Part shown: piece after piece, positions 1 through 5,152 of the stretch
How the letters are laid out: each line of letters begins with the position of its first letter
Position numbering within the stretch: position 1 is the first letter of the stretch
Assembly (NCBI GenBank): GCA_900552985.1
Contig: USBP01000122.1
Coordinates: 1 to 5,442 of the forward strand
Direction: 5' to 3'
Source: an uncultured Oscillospiraceae bacterium
Lineage (GTDB): Bacteria > Bacillota > Clostridia > Oscillospirales > Acutalibacteraceae
DNA length: 5,442 nucleotides
The notes under the pieces: model-generated
Databases searched by the model: none
Told to the model about the DNA's origin: nothing
The model's input: the letters and a program-made list of their open reading frames with translations, nothing else
Position numbers and translations under genes: made by a program

Positions 1-78
1 CTACTGCAAAGCCGGTGGGGGAAACAGCTGTTTTACTGGTTCTATCCGGTGCATCTGCTGGTGCTCACCCTGCTGTGA
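1..78 (+). CDS. TraX family protein, C-terminal fragment (cut by window edge)
   Basis: The first reading frame is open from base 1 to a TGA at 76-78 and gives 25 residues ending FYWFYPVHLLVLTLL. An ending of the form FY-x-FYP-x-HLL plus hydrophobic residues is typical of the last membrane segment of TraX family proteins, which were named after the F-pilin acetylase TraX but are common chromosomal multi-pass membrane proteins of unclear role in Bacillota. The rest of the gene lies left of the window, so length and other motifs cannot be checked. A strong inverted repeat follows 12 bases after the stop, which fits the end of a transcription unit. The short fragment keeps confidence moderate; another multi-pass membrane protein with a similar tail is possible. 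Confidence 0.6.
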   Translation, partial: LLQSRWGKQLFYWFYPVHLLVLTLL

Positions 79-90
79 ATACAAAACAAC

Positions 91-129
91 AACGCCGTGA
101 AGGAGCGCACCCTCTCACGGCGTTTGATT
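91..129. terminator. Probable bidirectional intrinsic terminator between convergent TraX-like and MFS genes
   Basis: AACGCCGTGA (91-100) and TCACGGCGTT (115-124) form a perfect 10-bp inverted repeat with a 14-base loop. On the + strand it is followed by TGATTTTT. On the - strand it is followed by a T-rich run (TTGTTGTTTTG). It lies between the ends of two convergent genes (stops at 78 and 146), so it can serve both transcripts. Confidence 0.8.
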
Positions 130-145
130 TTTCAGGGAGGGGAGA

Positions 146-1369
146 TTATTCCCCGGCCTCGATTTGCTGCTTCCCCTTTGGGGGAACCCTCGTGACCCTC
201 TTGCAGACAAACAGCCCAACGAGCAGCAGCACAGGAAAAATGATCGCGGCAAGCAGGCCTGTTTTCAGCTCCCCACCCGCTGCATTGGAGATGAATCCAA
301 CCGCCGAGGGTCCAGAGGTGCAGCCAAGATCGCCCGCAAGGGCCAACAGGGCAAACATAGCCGTGCCGCCCTTCGGGCAGGAGGCCGAAGCCAAACTGAA
401 AGTGCCGGGCCACAAAATCCCCACAGAGAGCCCGCATAGCCCGCAGCCCGCCAAGGAGAGCAGCGGATAGGGGGAAAGCGTGGCAATCAGGTAGCTCAGG
501 ATGCACAGCACGCCGCTGCCAGTCATAAAGGCAACCAGCGGAATTTTCTCGCTGAATTTCGCGTAAAATACGCGGGATAAGCCCATTAAAATAGCAAACA
601 TGCAAGGCCCGGCAAGGTCCCCAACGCTTTTGGAAATTTGCAGGCCGGATTCCGCAAAGGCGGAGGCCCACTGGCTCATCGCCTGCTCCGACGCGCCCGC
701 GCACACCATCAGCAGCACAAACACCCAAAAGCTTTTGCTTGCCAACAGCTTGCGCACCGGCATCGTCTCTTCCGCCTCGTGCAGCGCGGCGATTGGCACC
801 TGTGAGTAATAAAATGCATTGAGCAACGGGAGAGCCGCCCACAGCAGGCTGAGAATGCGCCAATTCTCAATGCCGGCAAGGGAAAAGAACGCCGTCGAGA
901 CCACAATTACCAGCACACAGCCCCAGCAATAAAAGGAGTGCAGCAGGCTCATCGCCGCGGACTTGCGCTCGGTGGGGCAGGCCTCCACAATCGGGCTGAC
1001 AAGGACCTCGATCAATCCGCCGCCGATTGCATAAAGGCCCACCGCGAGCAGAAGGCCGTAGTAAGGATCCGCAAACAGCTCCGGAAAAACGCCGAGCCCC
1101 ATAAGCCCCGCCGCGGCGCAGATGTGCGCGGTAATAATAGAAATCCGGTATCCAATTTTATCCACCCATTTGGCGCTGATCAGATCCACCGCCAGCTGAA
1201 TGCCAAAGTTAATGGTTACGAGGGAAGTGATTCTGTCCAGAGAGATGTGATATTCACTCTGAAAGGTGAGAAAAAGCAGCGGCACAAAGGTGTTGACGAT
1301 TGCTTGGGTGATATAGCCGAAATAGCTTGCATAGAGCGTATGGTTATAGCTTTGTCTTATTTTTTGCAT
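146..1369 (-). CDS. Major facilitator superfamily (MFS) transporter
   Basis: This 407-residue protein is a complete 12-helix MFS carrier that would sit in the cytoplasmic membrane. Hydrophobic segments run throughout, in two halves joined by a polar central loop near residues 195-209 (ALHEAEETMPVRKLL). The loop between helices 2 and 3 holds a motif A-like stretch at residues 61-75 (VDLISAKWVDKIGYR), with a weaker counterpart in the second half at 266-277. The SLLHSFYCWG segment at 141-150 and LWPGTF at 319-324 resemble the FucP/YbjJ-like sugar-transporter branch, but the substrate cannot be read from sequence. The start was set at 1369 because GGAGGGG lies just upstream of this ATG; an in-frame ATG 8 codons earlier (1393) has no RBS. 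The gene is monocistronic, with its own promoter, and ends in the terminator shared with the TraX-like gene. Confidence 0.9.
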   Translation of the reverse strand: MQKIRQSYNHTLYASYFGYITQAIVNTFVPLLFLTFQSEYHISLDRITSLVTINFGIQLAVDLISAKWVDKIGYRISIITAHICAAAGLMGLGVFPELFADPYYGLLLAVGLYAIGGGLIEVLVSPIVEACPTERKSAAMSLLHSFYCWGCVLVIVVSTAFFSLAGIENWRILSLLWAALPLLNAFYYSQVPIAALHEAEETMPVRKLLASKSFWVFVLLMVCAGASEQAMSQWASAFAESGLQISKSVGDLAGPCMFAILMGLSRVFYAKFSEKIPLVAFMTGSGVLCILSYLIATLSPYPLLSLAGCGLCGLSVGILWPGTFSLASASCPKGGTAMFALLALAGDLGCTSGPSAVGFISNAAGGELKTGLLAAIIFPVLLLVGLFVCKRVTRVPPKGKQQIEAGE

Positions 1370-1373
1370 TCTG

Positions 1374-1380
1374 CCCCTCC
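1374..1380 (-). promoter_or_regulatory. Ribosome binding site of the MFS gene
   Basis: GGAGGGG on the - strand lies 4 bases before the ATG at 1367-1369. It lies downstream of the alternative ATG at 1393, so it selects the shorter protein. Confidence 0.8.
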
Positions 1381-1452
1381 GTATGATAAGCATATCAGAC
1401 CGCAGGCCCCGTCGGCGTCAGCTTATTGATCCGGTCAAATAATTTTGTAGAT

Positions 1453-1482
1453 AGTATAAAGGCTCCCCCTGCATCCTGTCCA
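1453..1482 (-). promoter_or_regulatory. Sigma-A-type promoter for the MFS gene
   Basis: On the - strand, TGGACA (1477-1482) and TATACT (1453-1458) are separated by 18 bases, each one or two mismatches from the housekeeping consensus. Transcription would begin near 1446, giving a leader of about 77 bases before the ATG at 1369. The promoter lies directly after the terminator of the upstream gene, which supports independent transcription of the transporter. Confidence 0.6.
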
Positions 1483-1495
1483 TACACTTTTCGGC

Positions 1496-1535
1496 AAAAA
1501 ATGTGCTGCAATTGGAATCCACCAATCCGCAGCAC
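1496..1535 (-). terminator. Intrinsic terminator of the mgtC-like gene
   Basis: On the - strand, GTGCTGC pairs with GCAGCAC (7 bp). After a G-T wobble and a one-base bulge the stem continues as ATTGG with CCAAT, closing a 6-base loop (TGGATT). ATTTTTT follows the stem at once (1496-1502). A stem of about 13 pairs followed by a U-run is a textbook rho-independent terminator. It lies 66 bases past the stop of the mgtC-like gene, in the same direction. Confidence 0.88.
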
Positions 1536-1551
1536 GCTATCCCGCAGCCGG

Positions 1552-1593
1552 CAGATACAGGCCCCCCGGCGCGTTGCTTACAGTATGTATCTG
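1552..1593. repeat. 8-bp perfect inverted repeat just behind the mgtC-like gene
   Basis: CAGATACA (1552-1559) and TGTATCTG (1586-1593) are perfect inverted copies separated by 26 bases of mostly GC-rich sequence containing a run of six Cs. The repeat lies between the mgtC-like stop codon (1601) and the terminator. No T-run follows either arm, so it is not itself a terminator. It could form a hairpin in the 3' untranslated RNA or bind a dimeric protein; nothing in the sequence decides. Confidence 0.5.
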
Positions 1594-1600
1594 AAACCCG

Positions 1601-2311
1601 TTATTCTACATACAAATCCCGAACGCCTTCTACCGCTCGGATGCTCTCCACAATCAAATCCAGATCGTGCAGATTACGGGTATAGACCAATATTTTCAGC
1701 ACCGGCGCTTTTTTGCGCTTGCCCTCCTCGCTGTCGATATTCAGCAGCTCCATGGAGGCCAGATCTCCGCCGCAGCGCCGGATGACCTTCCCTACACGGG
1801 AGGCCTGCTGGCCGACATCCTCCACCTCCACATAGAGGTTGCGGCCGGCGTTTCCGCGCGCGGAAACCCGCTTGAGCAAATTGAGCGTGATATAAATGAC
1901 CAGCGTGGCAATCAGCGCGCCCACATAGAAACCGGAACCCACTGCGATCCCCACGCAGGAAACGGCCCACAGGCTTGCGGCAGTTGTCAGCCCTTTGACA
2001 CTGAAGCCCTCACGCAGGATGGTGCCTGCACCGAGAAAGCCGATGCCGCTGATCACCTGCGCGCTCATGCGGGTGGGATCGATATCCATTACGCCGGTAT
2101 ATTGCTGGGAGAGAAAGCTGGAGGTAATCATCACCAAGGCCGAACCAACTGCCACCAGAATGTGGGTTCGGAAACCGGCAGGGCGATGGGAATGCTCCCG
2201 CTCATAGCCGATAAATCCCCCGCACACAGCGGCCAGCACCAGCTTGAAAGCGGAATCCAGTGCAAGCCTCAAAATATCATTTTGCCATAGCGTTAGAAAA
2301 AAAGCTTTCAT
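1601..2311 (-). CDS. MgtC/SapB family membrane protein
   Basis: The protein has 236 residues, the usual size for this family. The N-terminal membrane domain (about residues 15-147) carries the family signatures: GGFIGYEREHSHRPAGFRTH at 31-50, followed by ILVAVGSAL, then QVISGIGFLGAGTILREG at 85-102 and VKGLTTAASLWAV at 105-117. About residues 157-236 form a soluble ACT-like C-terminal domain (RNLYVEVEDV, then KILVYTRNLHDLDLIVESI). Relatives include Salmonella MgtC, a virulence and low-magnesium survival factor that acts on the F-ATPase; in Gram-positive commensals the role is unknown. The ATG at 2311 is preceded by AGGAGG, 6 bases away. A 56-codon upstream extension to 2479 has no RBS and no family resemblance. 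The gene is divergent from mltG, and I saw no convincing promoter or Mg2+-sensing leader. Confidence 0.92.
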   Translation of the reverse strand: MKAFFLTLWQNDILRLALDSAFKLVLAAVCGGFIGYEREHSHRPAGFRTHILVAVGSALVMITSSFLSQQYTGVMDIDPTRMSAQVISGIGFLGAGTILREGFSVKGLTTAASLWAVSCVGIAVGSGFYVGALIATLVIYITLNLLKRVSARGNAGRNLYVEVEDVGQQASRVGKVIRRCGGDLASMELLNIDSEEGKRKKAPVLKILVYTRNLHDLDLIVESIRAVEGVRDLYVE

Positions 2312-2317
2312 TGGGCG

Positions 2318-2323
2318 CCTCCT
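2318..2323 (-). promoter_or_regulatory. Ribosome binding site of the mgtC-like gene
   Basis: A perfect AGGAGG on the - strand lies 6 bases before the ATG at 2309-2311. It decides against the longer open frame that reaches 2479. Confidence 0.85.
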
Positions 2324-2366
2324 ATCTTCTCCTTCACAAGATTCATCACACTTTTGCCGAAAAAAC

Positions 2367-2394
2367 TTGCATTCAACCGGATTTCGCGTACAAT
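2367..2394 (+). promoter_or_regulatory. Candidate promoter for mltG
   Basis: TTGCAT (2367-2372) and TACAAT (2389-2394) are 16 bases apart on the + strand. The -10 element is one mismatch from consensus but the -35 is weak. A start near 2401 would give a GC-rich leader of about 117 bases before the ATG at 2518. Within it GGCCCTC (2418-2424) could pair with GGGGGCC (2448-2454), including one G-U pair. It is the best promoter-like site in the 206-base divergent spacer, but it is unproven. Confidence 0.35.
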
Positions 2395-2506
2395 AAGAAA
2401 CAGCGGTAGCCTCTGCCGGCCCTCCAGCTTCAAAGCAGTCCATCGCCGGGGGCCTTGCAGCCTGCGTTCCACATATCACCTGGAAACCCGCAGTTGCAGT
2501 GTAAAA

Positions 2507-2511
2507 AGGAG
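2507..2511 (+). promoter_or_regulatory. Ribosome binding site of mltG
   Basis: AGGAG, within AAAAAGGAG, lies 6 bases before the ATG at 2518. It places the start at the lysine-rich signal peptide rather than at the in-frame ATG at 2455. Confidence 0.8.
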
Positions 2512-2517
2512 AAACGT

Positions 2518-3372
2518 ATGAAAAATCAAAAAAAGGTCAGCATCTCTCTGTTATGTATTATACTATGTTTCTTTTTGGCCTCCTGTGCACAGCAGCAAGC
2601 CGGACAGGAAAGCACAGAGCCTCCGAACACCGTTCGCATTACGATCCCGGAGGGCTCTACCGCAGCCGACATTGGCGCGCTGCTGGAAAAGGCCGGTTTA
2701 TTTTCACAAACAGATTTTTTAAACCAGATCAACCGCGGCGCTTACGACAGCGCGCTCGTTGCACAGATCGGCGAATGGGAAAACCGGGCGTTCCTGCTGG
2801 AGGGGTATCTATTCCCAGACACGTATGAGTTTTATAAGGACGACACACCGGAGCGCGTCATCGACAAGCTCCTTACCAACCTGGAGCGTAAAATCACCGA
2901 CGCGCATAAGGCCCGCGCTGAAGATCTGGATATGAGCATTGACGAGGTGTTGACGCTCGCCTCGATCATTCAGGCGGAGGCGGGGGATCCTGCGCAGATG
3001 AAAACCGTCTCCTCTGTTTTACACAACCGGCTCAATAGCACGAGCCACCCGAAGCTGGAATGCGATGTTACAATTTTTTATCTGGAAGAGGACGTTCAGC
3101 CTTTTTTGACAGAGGACCAGGATCGTTTTAATCCTTATTATAATACCTATAAATGTACCGGCCTGCCGGAAGGGCCAATCTGTAACCCCGGCATGGATGC
3201 AATTGAAGCGGCCCTCTATCCGGAGGAGACGGACTATTTCTATTTCGCCACCGATCAGGCGGGCGGATATTATTACGCGAAAACGCTTGCCGAACACAAC
3301 CGGAACTGGGCGGAAATCCAACAGAAAAACGCCTCGCTGGAGGCCTCCTCCCAGGCGTCTCCTGATGCATAG
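2518..3372 (+). CDS. mltG: Endolytic murein transglycosylase MltG (YceG family), predicted lipoprotein
   Basis: MltG cleaves nascent peptidoglycan glycan strands at the outer face of the membrane and so sets strand length. The product has 284 residues, short for the family. Residues 39-62 (VRITIPEGSTAADIGALLEKAGLF) form the LysM-like start of the domain. EGYLFPDTYEF (95-105), LASIIQAEAGD (147-157), VLHNRL (167-172), YNTY (208-211) and GLPEGPICNPG (215-225) are family signatures. Glu154 in IIQAEA is the likely catalytic acid, inferred by family alignment from memory. The N-terminus is unusual: a positive stretch (MKNQKK), a hydrophobic core and a lipobox LASC with Cys23. This predicts a lipid anchor instead of the single transmembrane helix of E. 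coli MltG. About 15 Ser/Ala-rich residues end the protein. No clear terminator follows. It could be a second, specialised copy beside a canonical MltG elsewhere in the genome. Confidence 0.93.
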   Translation: MKNQKKVSISLLCIILCFFLASCAQQQAGQESTEPPNTVRITIPEGSTAADIGALLEKAGLFSQTDFLNQINRGAYDSALVAQIGEWENRAFLLEGYLFPDTYEFYKDDTPERVIDKLLTNLERKITDAHKARAEDLDMSIDEVLTLASIIQAEAGDPAQMKTVSSVLHNRLNSTSHPKLECDVTIFYLEEDVQPFLTEDQDRFNPYYNTYKCTGLPEGPICNPGMDAIEAALYPEETDYFYFATDQAGGYYYAKTLAEHNRNWAEIQQKNASLEASSQASPDA

Positions 3373-3487
3373 GCTTATTGGAATAGTGTAATCCAGATTA
3401 TCAAAAAACGCAATCCCCAAAGCAAGAAAATGCATTCCCCGATATGCAAAGTTTGAAATAAGACAGCTGAAAGCAATATAAATGTGA
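3373..3487. other. AT-rich convergent spacer between mltG and the SRPBCC gene
   Basis: Two genes end towards each other across these 115 bases, yet no strong terminator is present. The only hairpin with a following T-run reads on the - strand: TGCAT and ATGCA (3431-3435 with 3444-3448), an 8-base loop, then TTTT; at 5 bp it is weak. TAATC-CA-GATTA (3390-3401) is a short palindrome. GGGGATTGC and GGGGAATGC on the - strand are near-identical direct copies about 22 bases apart. The spacer is clearly richer in A and T than the neighbouring genes. Confidence 0.4.
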
Positions 3488-3883
3488 TTATTCCGAAAGC
3501 TTTCGCCACAGATTGGCTATATATAAAGCCTGCTGGCGTTTCAAGTAACCGGGAACAAAAGGCTTCATCCACCGGCGCTTTGCCTCGACCTGCTCCGTGA
3601 AGGTCACGCGAACGCCTTCATCCACAGCTGTAAACAGGCCTGACCAGTGGCCGACCATGTTGCGGTTCTCCATATCGAATTCCCACAGGTGAAGGGGCTT
3701 ATTTGCCGTGACGGTGAAACGGGTGGAGTATCCGCTTTTTGTATATTCTATAAAACAGGTTTCCGATAGAATTTCTACCTTGCTAAGGTCGCTGCGCCAG
3801 GAGGTATCCTCCAGGTTGGTGACGATATCCCACAGTGTTTCAACACTGTATGGAAAAACAACGGTAATCTTTGAAACAGCCAT
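3488..3883 (-). CDS. SRPBCC (START-like/polyketide cyclase fold) family protein
   Basis: The 131-residue product fits the small single-domain SRPBCC fold, a helix-grip barrel that binds hydrophobic ligands. The beginning (MAVSKITVVFPYSVETLWDIVTNLEDTSWRSDLSKVEIL) shows the usual first strand followed by the Val-Glu-x-x-Trp-Asp helix. The centre has FTVTANKPLHLWEFDMENRNMVGHWSG, and the end is a long helix (KRQQALYIANLWRKL) that would close the cavity. No signal peptide or membrane segment is present, so it is probably cytoplasmic. Ligand and role are unknown. I chose the ATG at 3883, with AGGGGG 9 bases upstream (3893-3898). An ATG at 3901 or a TTG at 3928 would add 6 or 15 residues that do not look like the fold. 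It lies downstream of, and in the same direction as, the WYL-TfoX-GyrI operon. Confidence 0.85.
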   Translation of the reverse strand: MAVSKITVVFPYSVETLWDIVTNLEDTSWRSDLSKVEILSETCFIEYTKSGYSTRFTVTANKPLHLWEFDMENRNMVGHWSGLFTAVDEGVRVTFTEQVEAKRRWMKPFVPGYLKRQQALYIANLWRKLSE

Positions 3884-4182
3884 TGTGCGAATCCCCCTCA
3901 TTTTCACCAATGCGCGTCCAACGCTCAAGGATCTTTCCCCCGTGGTTGGCTTTTGCCTGGCACGAGGTTACTTCGCCCTTTTGCCTTGATGCTCTGCTGC
4001 GGCCTGAAACAAGCTCCCTGCCCTTTCACCGATTTTCCACCCATCCCGGATGGCTGTGGAAGCTGGCTTGCAACCGCTTGCAGTTCCTCTAGCTCCAGCA
4101 ATTATACTGCCGCGTCAAAAAGGTCTGCACAGGCCGCACAGGGAAAACGCGGTGCCTAATAATGAAGCCCGTTCCCCCTTGT
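3884..4182. other. Non-coding interval with several inverted repeats, upstream of the SRPBCC gene
   Basis: No credible gene lies in these 299 bases; the open frames here lack RBSs and family resemblance. Inverted repeats are dense. On the - strand, CCAC-AG-CCATC, loop CGG, GATGG-GTGG (4037-4059) makes a 9-bp stem with one 2-base bulge. TGCAA-GCGG-TTGCA (4069-4082) lies inside a possible GCTGG/CCAGC outer pairing (4062-4066 with 4095-4099). A 9-base direct repeat CTTTTGCCT (+ strand) occurs at 3950-3958 and 3978-3986. I could not match it to a known riboswitch or T-box. It may be a structured leader or hold regulator sites. Confidence 0.4.
4101..4106 (-). promoter_or_regulatory. Candidate -10 element (TATAAT) for the SRPBCC transcript
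   Basis: A perfect TATAAT reads on the - strand. The best -35 at 17 bases is TGCAGA, only half matching, so the promoter would be weak or need an activator. A start near 4094 would give a leader of about 210 bases before the SRPBCC gene. Confidence 0.3.
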
Positions 4183-4818
4183 TCACATCTTCTTGACAGG
4201 CTGGCGAATCACTGTTTTCAGATTTTCCGGCTTGCACCGCCGCGCGTCGCTGAGATAAATTTCATGATGGCGGCGATTTTCACTGTCATCTATCGTATAC
4301 CCCTGCGCACAGGCATACGCTGCCATCGCTCGAACGGTGTCCGGCTCGTTGTCGTAAGGCCCCAGGTGCATACACTGGACACAAAGCCCATCCTCATAAG
4401 TCAAAAACTCCACGGCGGAAAAATCCTTTCCCTTTTTCTCCGAGGCTTCCCGGATGGCCCAGTCAAAAACCTCTCTGGTAACAAACTCCGGCAGACGAAT
4501 CAGGGAGAGCCAGCAGAAGGCCTCTTTATGGGCAAAATTGATCTCGCCCCCCGCCTCCATCCACCAAAGCCCCTCCAGAGGCGGAACTACATAGTCGAAG
4601 TAGCCAGTGAGCTTCCGGCTGCCCAGCTTGCTCATCTTGATGGTGAAGGCTGTAGCGTATAAAAGGCCTATACCCTCCTGATACGCACCGCCCGCCTCAT
4701 TGGGGTTTCCTTGCCCGCGAACAGCTAGAAAATTCATGGCGGGAACATTGATGATGTGGGGCTTTTGGGGCGGCAGATAGAATTCCCGATATTCCTTTTT
4801 GTAATCAAACGGCGCCAT
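4183..4818 (-). CDS. GyrI-like small-molecule-binding domain protein
   Basis: The 211-residue protein is a stand-alone GyrI-like effector-binding protein of the long type common in Clostridia. Recognisable stretches are MAPFDYKKEYREFYLPPQKP at 1-20, NFLAVRGQGNPNE at 29-41, FTIKMSKLG and GYFDYVVPPLEGLWW at about 58-86, FLTYEDGLCVQCMHLGPYDNEP at 138-159 and RRHHEIYLSDARR at 182-194. The GyrI fold binds small, often hydrophobic or cationic ligands; it is the sensor half of BmrR-like regulators and the whole of SbmC/GyrI, which protects gyrase. No DNA-binding domain, signal or membrane segment is present, so it is cytoplasmic and would bind or sequester a ligand. The ligand is unknown. It starts 4 bases after the stop of the TfoX-like gene, with AGGAGG inside that gene, so translation is coupled. 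Confidence 0.9.
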   Translation of the reverse strand: MAPFDYKKEYREFYLPPQKPHIINVPAMNFLAVRGQGNPNEAGGAYQEGIGLLYATAFTIKMSKLGSRKLTGYFDYVVPPLEGLWWMEAGGEINFAHKEAFCWLSLIRLPEFVTREVFDWAIREASEKKGKDFSAVEFLTYEDGLCVQCMHLGPYDNEPDTVRAMAAYACAQGYTIDDSENRRHHEIYLSDARRCKPENLKTVIRQPVKKM

Positions 4819-4822
4819 CGTC

Positions 4823-5152
4823 TCATTCCTCCTCTTTTTTCGGCAGAGCCCGCAGGGACTCGCAGGTAAGACGGGTCAGCACCGTCATCTGCTCCCGGTC
4901 GTCCACATCCTCCACCAGAAAGTATTCCTTCGCCCCCTCATAGGGAGGGCGCTTAGGCAGGCTGGGAAAGGAAGACTTTCCCGCTGGAGTGATCTTCACA
5001 AAAAACTGGTTGTCACAGATGGCGGCGAAAAAAAGGCCGTCGCAAAACAATCCATATTCGCCGAACATTCGCTTGGCGTGGATGCTGCCCGCACCTGCCA
5101 GCTGCTCGGTCACATAGTCCACAAAGCTTTTATCAGATGCTATGACGGTCAT
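4823..5152 (-). CDS. TfoX/Sxy N-terminal-domain protein
   Basis: The 109-residue product matches the TfoX N-terminal domain alone. The hallmark HAKRMFGEYGLFCDGLFFA is at 25-43, followed by DNQFFVKIT at 47-55 and YEGAKEYFLVEDVDD at 71-85. In Haemophilus and E. coli, TfoX/Sxy activates competence genes with CRP and also carries a C-terminal domain; that domain is absent here, as in most Gram-positive homologues, and their role is unknown. A function in competence should therefore not be assumed. The ATG overlaps the stop of the WYL regulator in an ATGA (5149-5152). The AGGGG directly before it is too close to act as a normal RBS, so it is probably read by coupled translation. The acidic and basic tail KKEEE is encoded by the bases that also hold the RBS of the next gene. 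Confidence 0.9.
   Translation of the reverse strand: MTVIASDKSFVDYVTEQLAGAGSIHAKRMFGEYGLFCDGLFFAAICDNQFFVKITPAGKSSFPSLPKRPPYEGAKEYFLVEDVDDREQMTVLTRLTCESLRALPKKEEE
4828..4833 (-). promoter_or_regulatory. Ribosome binding site of the GyrI-like gene inside the TfoX-like gene
   Basis: AGGAGG on the - strand encodes the end of the TfoX-like protein and lies 9 bases before the ATG at 4816-4818. The two genes are therefore tied at the level of translation. Confidence 0.75.

Noticed and set aside
132..863. Long 243-codon open frame on the - strand
   Set aside because: It is a shifted frame inside the MFS gene, whose own frame shows clear family motifs.
2312..2479. N-terminal 56-codon extension of the mgtC-like frame on the - strand
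   Set aside because: It lacks an RBS, has no resemblance to the family, and a perfect AGGAGG precedes the internal ATG at 2311.
2455..2517. N-terminal extension of mltG starting at 2455
   Set aside because: The internal ATG at 2518 has a good RBS and starts a complete lipoprotein signal peptide; the extension would bury that signal.
4020..4110. Cobalamin-riboswitch or T-box-like strings on the - strand (GGGTGGAAAATCGGTGAAAGGG)
   Set aside because: The order and spacing of the conserved core bases do not fit either class, and the downstream gene is not a usual target.
4117..4155. Possible terminator of the GyrI operon on the - strand (GCAC-CGC paired with GCG-GTGC, then TTTTT)
   Set aside because: The stem has only 7 pairs broken by a 4-base bulge, and 5 bases separate it from the T-run, so it is too weak to call.
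3953..4159. 68-codon open frame on the + strand
   Set aside because: It has no RBS, a low-complexity serine run and no recognisable family; it overlaps the inverted-repeat-rich interval.
4823..5152. A competence regulator role for the TfoX-like protein
   Set aside because: Only the N-terminal domain is present and no competence genes are nearby, so the role is not supported.
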